In this document: piece by piece, positions 9,187-18,057 of the stretch
Numbering within the stretch: position 1 is the stretch's first letter
Layout of the letters: every line of letters begins with the position of its first letter
Source: an uncultured Anaerolineae bacterium
Lineage (GTDB): Bacteria; Chloroflexota; Anaerolineae; Aggregatilineales; Phototrophicaceae
Direction of reading: 5' to 3'
NCBI GenBank assembly: GCA_937995825.1
Contig: CALKJO010000001.1
Coordinates: forward strand, 124,001 to 188,000
DNA: 64,000 nt
Made by a program: the position numbers and the translations under genes
The notes under the pieces: generated by a model
What the model was told of the DNA's origin: nothing
Database searches by the model: none
Seen by the model: the letters and a program-made list of their open reading frames with translations, nothing else

Positions 9187-9603
9187 CTAAACGCGGCGCT
9201 TCTTGGGCGGGCGGACGCCGTTATGCGCCACCGGCGTCACATCGGTGATCGAGCGCACCTTGATCCCGCTGCTCTGGATCGCCCGAATCGCCGCTTCGCG
9301 CCCTGGTCCGGGTCCTTTGACAAAGATATCGACTTCCTGCATGCCCTGCCCCTGCGCGATTTCAGCGGCGGTTTGCGCTGCCACACGCGCCGCATAGGGC
9401 GTGCTTTTGCGGCTGCCTTTGAAGCCGGAAGTTCCCGCGCTCGCCCAGCTAATGACATTACCAGACTGGTCGGTCATGCTGACGATAGTGTTGTTGAAGG
9501 TTGCGTAAATATGCGCCTGACCATAGGGAATATTCTTCGTGACCTTCTTGGTGGTAGTGCGGCGTCCGCTGCCCGCTGTGCGTTTGGCTGGTGTACGTGG
9601 CAC
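9187..9603 (-). CDS. rpsK: 30S ribosomal protein S11
   Basis: 138 residues. It has a basic N-terminal tail, then [30 protein letters not shown] and ending [10 protein letters not shown], all diagnostic of S11, a platform protein of the small subunit. It lies 15 bases after rpsM. Its downstream neighbour here is rpoA, not rpsD. Confidence 0.98.
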   Translation of the reverse strand: MPRTPAKRTAGSGRRTTTKKVTKNIPYGQAHIYATFNNTIVSMTDQSGNVISWASAGTSGFKGSRKSTPYAARVAAQTAAEIAQGQGMQEVDIFVKGPGPGREAAIRAIQSSGIKVRSITDVTPVAHNGVRPPKKRRV

Positions 9604-9618
9604 GATTCTGACTCCTTG

Positions 9619-10011
9619 TTACTTCTTGGTAGCGCCGCGCCGACGACCACGCCCTGGAACCGTCTTTTTCGGCCCCTTGCGGGTGCGCGCATTGGTGCGC
9701 GTGCGCTGTCCACGCACCGGCAGATTGCGGCGGTGACGCAGACCGCGATAGCTGCCAATTTCGGACAGGCGCTTGATATTCAACTGCACCTCACGGCGCA
9801 AATCACCTTCGACTTTCAAGCCCATGCCTGCGATGGCATCGCGCAGGCTTTGCACTTCCGCTTCCGTTAGATCACGCACACGTGTATTGGGGTTGATCCC
9901 CGCGCGCGCGATGAGCTGATTGCTGGTGAAGCGCCCGATCCCATAGATATAGGTCAAACCGATTTCAATTCGTTTGTCACGGGGCAGGTCTACCCCTTCG
10001 ATACGAGCCAT
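9619..10011 (-). CDS. rpsM: 30S ribosomal protein S13
   Basis: 130 residues from the ATG at 10011, starting [20 protein letters not shown]. The open frame extends 17 codons further upstream, but AGGGGGG directly precedes this ATG and all S13 proteins begin here. The helix-hairpin segment [13 protein letters not shown] and the basic tail [17 protein letters not shown] that reaches the A/P-site tRNAs are visible. The C-terminus is slightly longer than usual ([10 protein letters not shown]). Confidence 0.98.
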   Translation of the reverse strand: MARIEGVDLPRDKRIEIGLTYIYGIGRFTSNQLIARAGINPNTRVRDLTEAEVQSLRDAIAGMGLKVEGDLRREVQLNIKRLSEIGSYRGLRHRRNLPVRGQRTRTNARTRKGPKKTVPGRGRRRGATKK

Positions 10012-10025
10012 ATGCCCCCCTGAAT

Positions 10026-10139
10026 TTAGCCTTGGCGCTGCTTGTGTTTGGGATTGCTGCAAATAATCATGACAACCCCCTTGCGCTTAATCACGCGGCA
10101 CTTGGGGCAGCGCTTTTTGATCGACGTGCTGACGCGCAT
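10026..10139 (-). CDS. rpmJ: 50S ribosomal protein L36
   Basis: A 37-residue frame read directly from the sequence: it starts [20 protein letters not shown] and ends in NPKHKQRQG. The zinc ligands C-x2-C, then C and H, are all present. It is the first gene behind the promoter at 10179-10207 and sits 14 bases before rpsM. infA, which usually precedes rpmJ, is not found in the 79 bases between map and this gene. Confidence 0.97.
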   Translation of the reverse strand: MRVSTSIKKRCPKCRVIKRKGVVMIICSNPKHKQRQG

Positions 10140-10160
10140 GATCTACCCTATCTTGCTATG

Positions 10161-10174
10161 CGTCCAAATGGACG
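10161..10174. promoter_or_regulatory. Inverted repeat at the predicted start of the rpmJ transcript
   Basis: CGTCCA-AA-TGGACG is a perfect 6-base inverted repeat covering the predicted transcription start. The same six bases recur as the -35 hexamer of this promoter (10202-10207). It could be an operator or a small 5-prime hairpin in the mRNA. No direct proof of either. Confidence 0.35.
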
Positions 10175-10178
10175 AAAC

Positions 10179-10207
10179 ATTATACCTTACCGATGTTAAC
10201 CCGTCCA
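10179..10207 (-). promoter_or_regulatory. Sigma-70-type promoter for rpmJ-rpsM-rpsK-rpoA-rplQ-truA-rplM-rpsI
   Basis: On the minus strand TGGACG (10202-10207), a 17-base spacer and a perfect TATAAT (10179-10184) precede rpmJ by about 33 bases from the predicted start of transcription. It lies in the only sizeable gap between map and rpsI, so it probably gives the alpha-operon part independent transcription. Confidence 0.7.
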
Positions 10208-10218
10208 GAGTCAGCCGA

Positions 10219-11091
10219 TTAAGGCAGAGTCAGGATGATCGGATCGCCTTCAGTAATGGCGATGGTATGCTCGAAATGCGCGCACAAAGACCCGTCGCGC
10301 GTCACCACCGTCCACTTATCATCGAGTTCGCGCGTATCTGGTCGTCCCGCATTGACCATCGGCTCCAGGGCATAGGTCATGCCCGGAACGAGCTTGACGC
10401 TCTGCCACTGGCGCTGGCGCGCGCTGCTGGGCCACCAGTTGGGAATCTGCGGCTCCTCGTGCATGGAGCGCCCCACCCCATGCCCGGTATATTCGCGCAC
10501 AACGCTGTAGCCATGCTTCTCGACAAAGCGCTGAATCGCCGACGAAACATCTTTGGTTTCATTCGGAAGGCGCGATGCCCGAATGCCGACATAGAGCGCC
10601 TGCTCGGTGACATCCAGCAGCCGCTGCACCGCCGCCGGAATTTCCCCGACCGGCATAGTGTATGCCGAGTCCGCGACAAAGCCCTGATAGATGCACGCCG
10701 TATCCAGGCTGAGGATATCGCCTTCCTTGAGAAAGCGGTCATCGCGCGGGATGCCATGCACCAGCTCATGGTTGATGCAGGCATTGATCGTCGCTGGGTA
10801 GGGCGGGCTGTCCGGCTTGGGATAGCCGATGAAGGCTGGCGTCGCGCCGTGATCGCGGATCACCTGCTCGGCGATTCGATCCAGTTCACCGGTTGAGATG
10901 CCCGGTCTGACTGCTTCACGCATCGCCTGATGCGCCTGTGCCACGATTCGCCCCGCCTCGCGCATGATCGCCAGCTCTTCCGCCGTTTTAAGCACCAACG
11001 GCGGACGCTGTGGACGCGCAGGCGCAGCAGGCGGGCGCACGCCTAAGCCTGCTCCAGTTGGTCGAAAGCGGTTACGATTGAACGTCATCAT
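10219..11091 (-). CDS. map: Methionine aminopeptidase type I
   Basis: 290 residues. The pita-bread fold metal ligands can be seen: two Asp in LSLDTACIYQGFVADSAYT, His in YTGHGVGRSMHEEP, and Glu in MTYALEPMVN and FEHTIAITEG. The enzyme removes the initiator methionine from new proteins. A Pro/Ala-rich extension of about 30 residues precedes the core. GAGGATAG lies directly before the ATG pair at 11091. It sits six bases after adk. Confidence 0.97.
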   Translation of the reverse strand: MMTFNRNRFRPTGAGLGVRPPAAPARPQRPPLVLKTAEELAIMREAGRIVAQAHQAMREAVRPGISTGELDRIAEQVIRDHGATPAFIGYPKPDSPPYPATINACINHELVHGIPRDDRFLKEGDILSLDTACIYQGFVADSAYTMPVGEIPAAVQRLLDVTEQALYVGIRASRLPNETKDVSSAIQRFVEKHGYSVVREYTGHGVGRSMHEEPQIPNWWPSSARQRQWQSVKLVPGMTYALEPMVNAGRPDTRELDDKWTVVTRDGSLCAHFEHTIAITEGDPIILTLP

Positions 11092-11097
11092 CTATCC

Positions 11098-11799
11098 TCA
11101 CGCCTGAACGCCGATGATCTGGCGAAGACTCGCGCTGACATCGGCGATGGACTGTGCTGCATCAACCACATGTACCAGTCCATGCTGCTGATAATGCGCG
11201 ATCAGCGGCGCGGTCTGCTCCAGAAACGAGTCGATCCGCTTGATGATCGCGTGGGCATTGGCATCATCCGGTCGGCGTTTGAGCGCCACCCCATTGACCG
11301 ACGCCACCAAGCGCGGCGGGTAAGCCTGCTCAGGGTGATCCTCGAATGTCCAGTTCAGACCCTCGCTGTTATAGTAAATGTTGTAGCTTTTCGTATCATC
11401 CGGCATCGAGACGCGCCCAAAAGCGCGCTTGAACGCCGTGAACAAGTCCAGCTCGAACAGGATGACCGCGCGCAGCCTTTCGCCGCGCTCCGCTAGAAAA
11501 GCCGCGAGCCATTCCGCCTGCGCCGGCGTGCGCGGATACCCGTCCAGGATTGCGCCGCCCGCCGCATCCGGCTGACTGAGCCGCTCACGCACCACTTCAT
11601 TGGTTGTCACGTCGTCGATCAGTTTACCGGCTGCCATTGTCGCTTGTAGCTGCTGCGCCAGCGGATCGGCGCGCGTTTTCATGGCGCGGAACAGATCGCC
11701 GGTCGAGACGTGCGGAATGCCATACTCGCTGCTCAGGATGCGGGCTTGTTCGCCCTTGCCCGCGCCTTGAACGCCGATCAAAATGAGATATAAGCCCAT
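11098..11799 (-). CDS. adk: Adenylate kinase with unusual P-loop
   Basis: 233 residues from the ATG at 11799, which has AGAGG seven bases upstream; the longer frame to 11856 runs through a hairpin and is rejected. Adenylate kinase makes 2 ADP from AMP and ATP. Family marks are STGDLFRAM, the AMP-site segment LDGYPRTPAQAEWL and the C-terminal RRPDDANAHAIIKR. Two oddities: the P-loop reads GVQGAGKGEQA where the family has GPPGAGKGTQA, and the LID lacks the four-Cys zinc site and has a long aromatic insert (SYNIYYNSEGLNWTFEDHP). Position between secY and map supports the assignment. Confidence 0.92.
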   Translation of the reverse strand: MGLYLILIGVQGAGKGEQARILSSEYGIPHVSTGDLFRAMKTRADPLAQQLQATMAAGKLIDDVTTNEVVRERLSQPDAAGGAILDGYPRTPAQAEWLAAFLAERGERLRAVILFELDLFTAFKRAFGRVSMPDDTKSYNIYYNSEGLNWTFEDHPEQAYPPRLVASVNGVALKRRPDDANAHAIIKRIDSFLEQTAPLIAHYQQHGLVHVVDAAQSIADVSASLRQIIGVQA

Positions 11800-11816
11800 T
11801 TTTCCTCTTTTTGAGG

Positions 11817-11858
11817 GGATGAGCCGTGCCAGGCTGTTTCCAGCCATCCGGCTCATCC
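11817..11858 (-). other. Hairpin in the secY-adk intergenic region
   Basis: Ten perfect base pairs (11817-11826 with 11849-11858) enclose a second 5-bp stem with a TTTC loop (11832-11845). It lies between the secY stop and the adk ribosome binding site and has no T-run on the minus strand. It is therefore more likely an mRNA stability or translation-control element than a terminator. Confidence 0.5.
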
Positions 11859-11872
11859 TTCATCTCAACGGG

Positions 11873-13189
11873 TTAACGGATGAAGCGGTCGTAATTGCGC
11901 ATGACCAGCTGCGCTTCAAGCTGGCGCAGCGTGTCGATCACAACACCGACGACGATGATCAACCCTGATCCAGACAGCACCAGCGCTGGATTGCCCGCGA
12001 CACCAGAGACCACCTCATTCGGGAACAACTGTCGGTTGATAAAATCCATCACGCCCGGCACGATGGCGATGATCCCCAGAAACAGCGCGCCCACCAGCGT
12101 AATCCGGCGTGTCACGGTTGAGATATATTCCTGAGTCCGTTTACCCGGGCGAATGCCTGGGATGAAGCCACCGTTGCGCTGCAAATTTTCGGCAAGGTTC
12201 TGATTGCCCACCATGATGTCCGAGTAGAGGAAAGTGAAGCCGACCACCAGGATGAAAAAGGTCGCCCAGTAGAGCAGCCCCTGCTGCTGACCGAACGAAC
12301 TATTGATCGACTGGCGCACCGGTCCGTCCGGGAAAAGATTGACGACCAGCGCCGGAAAGGTGATGATCGACTGCGCAAAAATCAGCGGGATCATGCCCAC
12401 CGGGTTGACTTTCAGCGGGACATGAGTCGCCGTGCCGCCATACTGCTTGCGTCCGCGCACGCGCTTGCCATACTGCACCGGAATGCGGCGGACGCCTTCC
12501 TGAATGATGACGATGCCGACGATGCTCACCACCGTGATGACGATGAACGCGACCACGTTGAAGATCGGCTGCGTCGAGTTGGTCACCAGGCGCACGAGAT
12601 TGCCCGGAGCCTGCGCGACGATACCGGCAAAGATGATGATCGACAAGCCGTTGCCGATGCCCTGCTCGGTGATCAGGTTGCCGAGCCAGATGGCGAACAT
12701 CGTGCCAGCGGTCATCGTCGCAATCACAGTGATCGTTAGCAGAAAATCGCTGCCGAAGCCGGGGATGATCGGCACACCGCCGAGCGCATTGAAAATCTGA
12801 ATCTGACTGACGGTCTGCACCAGCGCCATCGGGATCGCCAGATAGTAGGTATAGGTCTCGATCTTCTCGCGTCCGCCCGGCTCTTTGGAGAGCTGCTCCA
12901 GGCGCGGGATGACCGGCGTCAGCACCTGCAGGATGATCGACGCCGTAATATAGGGATAGACGCCATTGGCGATCACACTGAAATTGACCAGCGCGCCGCC
13001 CGACAGCAGATTCAGCACGCCCACCAGCCCGCCCGCCTGACCCTCGATCAGGTTGCGCAGCGCGACACGATCCACGCCCACCACCGGCACATGCGCCGCA
13101 AACTGGTAGATCACCAGGATCAAGCCGGTGATCAGCAGTTTGTTACGCAGGTCAGGGAGGCGGAATGCATTCCGTAACGCCTCGATCAT
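11873..13189 (-). CDS. secY: Protein translocase subunit SecY
   Basis: 438 residues with ten predicted membrane helices. It starts MIEALRNAFRLPDLRNKLLITG and contains the plug and helix-2 segment LSGGALVNFSVIANGVYPYITASII, the cytosolic loop KRVRGRKQYGG, and the C-terminal loop NGGFIPGIRPGKRTQEYI that contacts SecA and the ribosome. It forms the SecYEG channel of the plasma membrane. It starts four bases after rplO. Confidence 0.98.
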   Translation of the reverse strand: MIEALRNAFRLPDLRNKLLITGLILVIYQFAAHVPVVGVDRVALRNLIEGQAGGLVGVLNLLSGGALVNFSVIANGVYPYITASIILQVLTPVIPRLEQLSKEPGGREKIETYTYYLAIPMALVQTVSQIQIFNALGGVPIIPGFGSDFLLTITVIATMTAGTMFAIWLGNLITEQGIGNGLSIIIFAGIVAQAPGNLVRLVTNSTQPIFNVVAFIVITVVSIVGIVIIQEGVRRIPVQYGKRVRGRKQYGGTATHVPLKVNPVGMIPLIFAQSIITFPALVVNLFPDGPVRQSINSSFGQQQGLLYWATFFILVVGFTFLYSDIMVGNQNLAENLQRNGGFIPGIRPGKRTQEYISTVTRRITLVGALFLGIIAIVPGVMDFINRQLFPNEVVSGVAGNPALVLSGSGLIIVVGVVIDTLRQLEAQLVMRNYDRFIR

Positions 13190-13193
13190 GCCC

Positions 13194-13718
13194 TTATTCC
13201 TTGTTCAATTCTGCCAGCTTTGCTTTCGGCAGCAGCTTAATCGTGGCGCGCGCGCCGACAACCTTGAGTTCGAGCTTGTCCGCCGAGCCGCCCGCCGCCG
13301 CGATCTTTTCCGCCGCCGACTTGCTGAAGCGGTGCGCTTTGACCGTCAGCGCCTTGCTCAGATCGCCCATGCCGAGAATGACGACCGGCTTATCCGCATC
13401 GCGTACGAGTCCGCGCTCCGCCAGCCGCGCCGGCGTCACCGTCTCGCCTGGATTGAACCGCTCCTGAAGGGCATCGACATTGACCTCTTGGTACTCAATG
13501 CGGAAGATATTGGTGAAGCCGCGTTTGAACGGCAGGCGCCGCACCAGCGGGAGCTGACCGCCCTCAAAATACGCGCCCTTGCGCGCATTCCGACCGCGCG
13601 CGCCAGCGCCCTTTGTGCCGCGTCCGGCGGTCTTGCCTTTCCCCGCCGAGATACCACGCCCAACGCGGGTGCGTTTCTTGCGTGACCCCGGATCGGGCTG
13701 CAAATCGTGCAGTTTCAT
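13194..13718 (-). CDS. rplO: 50S ribosomal protein L15
   Basis: 174 residues starting [22 protein letters not shown], followed by the glycine/arginine-rich [15 protein letters not shown] stretch and [18 protein letters not shown] typical of L15. Its ATG overlaps the rpmD stop (ATGA). Confidence 0.98.
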   Translation of the reverse strand: MKLHDLQPDPGSRKKRTRVGRGISAGKGKTAGRGTKGAGARGRNARKGAYFEGGQLPLVRRLPFKRGFTNIFRIEYQEVNVDALQERFNPGETVTPARLAERGLVRDADKPVVILGMGDLSKALTVKAHRFSKSAAEKIAAAGGSADKLELKVVGARATIKLLPKAKLAELNKE

Positions 13719-13918
13719 GGCTCGATCTCCTCCACTTTGACCAGATGGATGATCTTGTTGATCTGCCCACGATTAGTCGGGGTGTCATCCACAATTACAC
13801 TACTGTGCAGCCGGCGCAGCCCGAGCGCGCGCACGGTCATGCCCTGGCTCTTTTCGTAGCCAATCGCGCTTTTGACCAGCGTGACGCGCAGTTTCTTGCG
13901 CTGTTGTTCAGCCATCAT
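13715..13918 (-). CDS. rpmD: 50S ribosomal protein L30
   Basis: 67 residues with [18 protein letters not shown] and [18 protein letters not shown], the compact bacterial L30. The start shares a base with the rpsE stop (TGATG), so reinitiation is likely. Either of two adjacent ATG codons may be used. Confidence 0.97.
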   Translation of the reverse strand: MMAEQQRKKLRVTLVKSAIGYEKSQGMTVRALGLRRLHSSVIVDDTPTNRGQINKIIHLVKVEEIEP

Positions 13919-14628
13919 CAGCCCTCCGTCGGCGTCTCAACCGACGTGCGCGGTTCGCGCTCCCAGAACGGCAGCACCTTGCGAATCGGCTTGCCGCGCA
14001 TCGCCGCCATCTGCTCCGGGCTGTTGAGCTGCTGCAGCGCGGTTAGCGTCGCCATTGCGACGTTGAGCAGATTATTGCTGCCCTGGCTTTTGGTGAGAAT
14101 ATCGCGCACACCGACCGCCTCCAGCACGGCGCGGACGCCGCCGCCCGCGATCACGCCCGTGCCGGGCGCAGCCGGCTTGAGCAGCACCTTCGCGCCGCCA
14201 TATTCCCCTATGATCGGATGCGGAATCGTCGTCCCCGCCAGCGACACCGACACCATCCGGCGGCGGGCGCGATCCGTGCCTTTACGGATGCTGTCCGGGA
14301 CGGCGCGCGCCTTGCCAATGCCGATGCCGATGCGCCCCTTATTGTCACCGACCACTACAACCGTGCGGAAAGCGAAGCGCCGACCGCCCTTGATGACTTT
14401 GGCGACGCGCTTGATGTCGATCACGCGCTCATCGAGTTCTTCACGCTCCTCGCGCGGCTCGCGCCGATCACGGCGTCCGCGCCCATCGCTGCCCTCGCTG
14501 TCGCCGCGACCGCGACCACGGCGCGCCTCCGCAGCGGGCGCTGTTTCATCACCTGCGCCAGCCGCGCGCGCCCCGCCGCGACTGCGACCACCGCGCGCCC
14601 CACGCGGGCTTTGAGGTTTATCTGTCAT
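13918..14628 (-). CDS. rpsE: 30S ribosomal protein S5 with long N-terminal extension
   Basis: 236 residues against about 165 in most bacteria. Residues 1-65 are a low-complexity Gly/Arg/Ala and acidic tail ([14 protein letters not shown], then [17 protein letters not shown]). The S5 core then begins [21 protein letters not shown] and continues with [15 protein letters not shown] and the C-terminal [14 protein letters not shown]5 sits at the mRNA entrance and helps decoding accuracy. An RGG-like tail suggests extra RNA contact, which is inference. GGAGC lies before the ATG. Confidence 0.97.
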   Translation of the reverse strand: MTDKPQSPRGARGGRSRGGARAAGAGDETAPAAEARRGRGRGDSEGSDGRGRRDRREPREEREELDERVIDIKRVAKVIKGGRRFAFRTVVVVGDNKGRIGIGIGKARAVPDSIRKGTDRARRRMVSVSLAGTTIPHPIIGEYGGAKVLLKPAAPGTGVIAGGGVRAVLEAVGVRDILTKSQGSNNLLNVAMATLTALQQLNSPEQMAAMRGKPIRKVLPFWEREPRTSVETPTEG

Positions 14629-14637
14629 GTTTTGCTC

Positions 14638-15009
14638 CTAAAATTCCAATCCGCCCTCGCGCGCGCCTTCTGCCAGCGCCGCGACACGCCCATGATACCG
14701 ATAACCACCGCGATCAAAGACCACCTTGCCGATCCCCGCTTCTTTCGCTCGCTGCGCCAACACCTGCCCGACGATCTTGGCGGACTCGATCTTGGTTTTG
14801 CCCTCGACCTGAGCGCGAATCTGCTTATCGATGGTGGATGCGGAAACCAACGTCACCCCCGCCGTATCGTCGATCACCTGGGCAAAGATATTGTCCAGAC
14901 TGCGAAAGACGTTCAGACGCGGGCGCTCCGGTGAACCAGCCACGCGGGCGCGAATCCGCCGCTGCCGGCGTTCGCGCTGCTCGCGTTTTTTGATCAGTTT
15001 TTTCGACAT
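14638..15009 (-). CDS. rplR: 50S ribosomal protein L18
   Basis: 123 residues with a basic N-terminus, then [20 protein letters not shown] and [28 protein letters not shown], the conserved 5S-rRNA-binding L18 core and C-terminus. It is nine bases upstream of rpsE. Confidence 0.98.
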   Translation of the reverse strand: MSKKLIKKREQRERRQRRIRARVAGSPERPRLNVFRSLDNIFAQVIDDTAGVTLVSASTIDKQIRAQVEGKTKIESAKIVGQVLAQRAKEAGIGKVVFDRGGYRYHGRVAALAEGAREGGLEF

Positions 15010-15023
15010 GCCCTACACCCTCA

Positions 15024-15572
15024 CTACTTGCCCTTGCCCGTCTTACCTTCTTTACGGCGGATGACCTCATCCGAATAGCGAATGCCCTTGCCCAGATAGG
15101 GTTCCGGCGGGCGCAGCTTGCGAATGTTGGCTGCCACCTGTCCGACGACCTGCTTATCGATGCCGCTGATGCGGACAATCGTCGGATTACGTCCCTCCAC
15201 CTGGAAGGTGATGTTGGGCGGCGGCTTGATCACCACTTCATGCGAAAAACCGAGGCGCATCGCCAAGTCTTGCCCGCGCACCTCGCCTGTGTAACCGACC
15301 CCTTCGACGATCAGCGTCCGCTGATAGCCCTCCGATACACCCTGCACCATGTTGGCGATCAGCATCCGCGTCAGCCCGTGCAGCGCGCGGTGCTGGCGCT
15401 CATCGGATGGACGGCGCACCTGAACCGCGCCGCCCTGCTGCTCGATGATCATATCCGGGTGCGCCTGGATCGACAGCTCGCCTTTGGGTCCCTTGACCCT
15501 GACGGTCTGCCCATCAATCGTCACCGATACCTCGGGCGGGATTGGGATGATTTTTTTGCCGATTCTCGACAT
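15024..15572 (-). CDS. rplF: 50S ribosomal protein L6
   Basis: 182 residues, starting MSRIGKKIIPIPPEVSVTI, with VKGPKGELS in the first repeat and the C-terminal EPYLGKGIRYSDEVIRRKEGKTGKGK. Both KOW-less L6 repeats are present, so it is complete. Confidence 0.98.
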   Translation of the reverse strand: MSRIGKKIIPIPPEVSVTIDGQTVRVKGPKGELSIQAHPDMIIEQQGGAVQVRRPSDERQHRALHGLTRMLIANMVQGVSEGYQRTLIVEGVGYTGEVRGQDLAMRLGFSHEVVIKPPPNITFQVEGRNPTIVRISGIDKQVVGQVAANIRKLRPPEPYLGKGIRYSDEVIRRKEGKTGKGK

Positions 15573-15587
15573 GACTCTGCCTCTTCC

Positions 15588-15992
15588 CTACCAGACCACG
15601 CACAGGACTTCGCCGCCCAGACCGAGCCGGCGCGCCTGCTGCGCGGTCATCACGCCTTTTGGGGTGGTCATGATGGCGACGCCAATGCCGGACATCGGGC
15701 GCGGCAGGTCTTTGCGACCGCGGTAAACGCGCCGACCGGGCTTGCTGACGCGCTGAATATTGGTGATCACCGGCTTGCGCTCACGGCGCGCGCCGTGATA
15801 CTTGAGGGTGATATTCAACATCGGAAACGGCTTCTCATCGCCGATGCTGAAATCCTCGATGAAGCCTTCTTCTTTCAAGATGCGCGCAATCTCGACTTTG
15901 ATCTTAGAGAGCGGAACCTGAACTGTCGTCATATTGACCAGCAGCCCATTACGGATGCGAGTCAGCATATCTGCAATCGGATCACTCACCAT
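15588..15992 (-). CDS. rpsH: 30S ribosomal protein S8
   Basis: 134 residues from [16 protein letters not shown]. An adjacent ATG at 15995 is equally possible; GAGGGGGGA precedes both. The open frame extends far upstream but runs through rpsN in another frame. The C-terminal RNA-binding part has [31 protein letters not shown]8 binds the 16S central domain and is often the autoregulator of this operon half; no regulatory site was identified here. Confidence 0.97.
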   Translation of the reverse strand: MVSDPIADMLTRIRNGLLVNMTTVQVPLSKIKVEIARILKEEGFIEDFSIGDEKPFPMLNITLKYHGARRERKPVITNIQRVSKPGRRVYRGRKDLPRPMSGIGVAIMTTPKGVMTAQQARRLGLGGEVLCVVW

Positions 15993-16002
15993 CATTCCCC
16001 CC

Positions 16003-16209
16003 TCACCAGCTCGATTTGACCACACCAGGAATCTTGCCCTGAAGCGCCATCTCGCGGAAGTGGATGCGGCACAATCCGAAGCGGCGGATATACCCACGCG
16101 GACGCCCGCAAATTTTGCCCGAATTGGGATCGACGAACTTGCAGCGGTTGCGAACCTGCACTTTATACTTACGACGTCCTTCACGCGCCGTGACTGAACG
16201 TTTCGCCAT
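16003..16209 (-). CDS. rpsN: 30S ribosomal protein S14, variant zinc-type
   Basis: 68 residues, the short zinc-type S14 by length and by the end [21 protein letters not shown]. The usual metal site C-x2-C-x12-C-x2-C is changed to C-x10-C-x12-C-x2-H: eight extra residues (within [10 protein letters not shown]) separate the first pair, and the last cysteine is histidine. All four positions could still bind zinc. The location between rplE and rpsH is standard. Confidence 0.95.
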   Translation of the reverse strand: MAKRSVTAREGRRKYKVQVRNRCKFVDPNSGKICGRPRGYIRRFGLCRIHFREMALQGKIPGVVKSSW

Positions 16210-16236
16210 GCGCTTTCCTCTTTCGTCCTTATCTCG

Positions 16237-16785
16237 TTACTTGTCGCGGAAAGGCATACCCAGCAGCTTGAGCAGCCGCCGCCCCTCGTCATCAGTTTTC
16301 GCGGTGGTCACAATCGTGATCTCCATCCCGCGCACTTTGTCGATTTTGTCGTATTGAATTTCGGGAAACACCAACTGCTCGCGCAGCCCGATGGTGTAAT
16401 TCCCGCGCCCGTCGAAGGTATCCGGCGACACGCCGCGAAAGTCGCGGATGCGCGGCAACGCGATGTTGACGAGCCGATCCAGCAGCGCCCACATGCGCTC
16501 GCCGCGCAGCGTCACTTTGACGCCGATAGCGCGTCCTTCGCGCAGCTTGAAGGCGGCAATGCTCTTCTTGGCTTTCGTCACCACCGGCTGCTGACCAGTG
16601 ATGGTGCGCAGATCGTTGACCGCCGCGTCGAGGGCTTTGGGGTTATCCATCGCCTCGCCCATGCCGATATTGATGACGATCTTCTCGATGCGCGGAACCT
16701 GCATCGGATTAGCGTAGTTGAATTCGCTTCTCAGCGACGGGACGACATGTTCCCGATAACGCTGCTGTATTTGGTAGTCAGGCAT
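16237..16785 (-). CDS. rplE: 50S ribosomal protein L5
   Basis: 182 residues with [40 protein letters not shown], and [19 protein letters not shown], the L5 core that binds 5S rRNA and touches P-site tRNA. Full length. Confidence 0.98.
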   Translation of the reverse strand: MPDYQIQQRYREHVVPSLRSEFNYANPMQVPRIEKIVINIGMGEAMDNPKALDAAVNDLRTITGQQPVVTKAKKSIAAFKLREGRAIGVKVTLRGERMWALLDRLVNIALPRIRDFRGVSPDTFDGRGNYTIGLREQLVFPEIQYDKIDKVRGMEITIVTTAKTDDEGRRLLKLLGMPFRDK

Positions 16786-16802
16786 GATTTCGCCCCAGCT
16801 TC

Positions 16803-17126
16803 CTACTCAATGTCCGCATTGCACTTGCGGCAGACGCGGACTTTATAGCCATCTTCGCGCACGCGAAAGCCGACGCGCGTCCGTTTGTCACAGCTTGGGC
16901 AGACCAGCATCACATTCGACAAGTCGATCGGTCCTGGAAATTTCAGAATCTGCGCTGGAACCTGCCGCGTGCCTGCCTGACGCGCCTTCTGGTGCTTGTG
17001 CAGGATGTTGACCCCCTCCACAACCACGCGATTCTTTTTGGGCAGCACCGACTGCACTTTGCCGCGCTCGCCTAGGTCTTTGCCGGCGATCACTTCAACG
17101 GTGTCGCCTGTTTTGATTCGCTGCAT
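16803..17126 (-). CDS. rplX: 50S ribosomal protein L24
   Basis: 107 residues. The KOW motif [20 protein letters not shown] is near the start, and the C-terminus has C-P-S-C and C-R-K-C pairs like those of zinc-binding L24 proteins. L24 starts assembly of the large subunit at the 5-prime end of 23S rRNA. It lies 18 bases after rplN. Confidence 0.98.
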   Translation of the reverse strand: MQRIKTGDTVEVIAGKDLGERGKVQSVLPKKNRVVVEGVNILHKHQKARQAGTRQVPAQILKFPGPIDLSNVMLVCPSCDKRTRVGFRVREDGYKVRVCRKCNADIE

Positions 17127-17144
17127 GATTGCCTCCTCCCGCCT

Positions 17145-17516
17145 TCACAAGGTTTCCGGCGCGAGCGATACGATCTTGAGATAGCCGCGGTCGCGCAGCT
17201 CACGCGCAACCGGACCGAAAACGCGCGTCCCTTTGGGGTTTTGCAGGTCATCATTGAGGATGACCGCCGCGTTGTCGTCGAACTTGATATACGAGCCGTC
17301 TGAGCGGCGGTATTCCTTTGCCACACGGACGATGACCGCCTTCACCACGTCCGACTTTTTGACGCTCCCGCCGGGCTGCGCCTGCTTGACAGTCGCCACG
17401 ACGATATCGCCAATCGAACCATAGCGCCGAAACGATCCGCCCAGAACGCGGATGACCAGCAGCTCCTGCGCGCCGGTGTTATCCGCAACTTTCAAGCGCG
17501 ACTCATTCTGAATCAT
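17145..17516 (-). CDS. rplN: 50S ribosomal protein L14
   Basis: 123 residues starting [20 protein letters not shown], with [20 protein letters not shown] and the ending [16 protein letters not shown]. This is one of the best-conserved ribosomal proteins and is complete. Its ATG overlaps the rpsQ stop (ATGA). Confidence 0.99.
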   Translation of the reverse strand: MIQNESRLKVADNTGAQELLVIRVLGGSFRRYGSIGDIVVATVKQAQPGGSVKKSDVVKAVIVRVAKEYRRSDGSYIKFDDNAAVILNDDLQNPKGTRVFGPVARELRDRGYLKIVSLAPETL

Positions 17517-17845
17517 GATGCCCCCTCGCTCTCCGCCGGGGCAGAGTCGCCGCTGCTGGCTGCCGCTTCATCGGGCAGCTTGACCAGCGCTTCACGCCCG
17601 GTCGCTTCGATGACCGCCTCAACGACCCAGCGCTTATGCCGGCTGAGCGGGCGGCTTTCGACCACGCGCACCAGCGCGCCTTCTTGAATTGCGTTGCTCT
17701 CATCATGCGCCATGACCTTCTTGGTGGTCTTGACGACTTTCTTATAGATCGGGTGCAGCTTACGCCGCTCGATAGCGACCACGACGGTCTTATCCATCTT
17801 GCTGCTGACCACGCGCCCCACTAACCGACGCCGTTTGTTCGCCAT
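17513..17845 (-). CDS. rpsQ: 30S ribosomal protein S17 with acidic tail
   Basis: 110 residues. The core ([33 protein letters not shown] and [18 protein letters not shown]) is normal S17. The last 20 residues form an acidic Ser/Ala tail ([19 protein letters not shown]) absent from most S17 proteins. The ATG at 17845 overlaps the rpmC stop as TGATG; a GTG lies one codon upstream. Confidence 0.97.
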   Translation of the reverse strand: MANKRRRLVGRVVSSKMDKTVVVAIERRKLHPIYKKVVKTTKKVMAHDESNAIQEGALVRVVESRPLSRHKRWVVEAVIEATGREALVKLPDEAAASSGDSAPAESEGAS

Positions 17846-18057
17846 CACTCATTCTCCTGCGCCGAAGCCCGCGCCGCGCGCGCGGTTATTTCGGTTTTGA
17901 TTCGCGCGATCACGCGCCGCGTTTTGCGAATCGCGGTCTGATCTTCAAGCTGTCCGAAGGCTTTCTGAAAGCGCAGGTTGAAAAGCGCTTCTTTTTGGTC
18001 TTCGAGCGCATCGATCAGCTTTTCATCATCCAGTGCGCGGATTTCACGACTTTTCAT
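17845..18057 (-). CDS. rpmC: 50S ribosomal protein L29
   Basis: 70 residues, two long helices: [39 protein letters not shown] then a basic second helix. L29 sits at the tunnel exit next to L23. Its ATG overlaps the rplP stop (ATGA). Confidence 0.97.
   Translation of the reverse strand: MKSREIRALDDEKLIDALEDQKEALFNLRFQKAFGQLEDQTAIRKTRRVIARIKTEITARAARASAQENE

Noticed and set aside
10140..10218. Search for infA between map and rpmJ
   Set aside because: Only 79 bases are available and they hold a promoter; no 70-codon frame fits.
11800..11856. N-terminal extension of adenylate kinase starting MSRMAGNS
   Set aside because: It is translated from the intergenic hairpin; the ATG at 11799 has a good SD and a family-like start.
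15993..16292. Long N-terminal extension of S8
   Set aside because: It would run through rpsN in another frame and is not S8-like; an SD lies at 15995.
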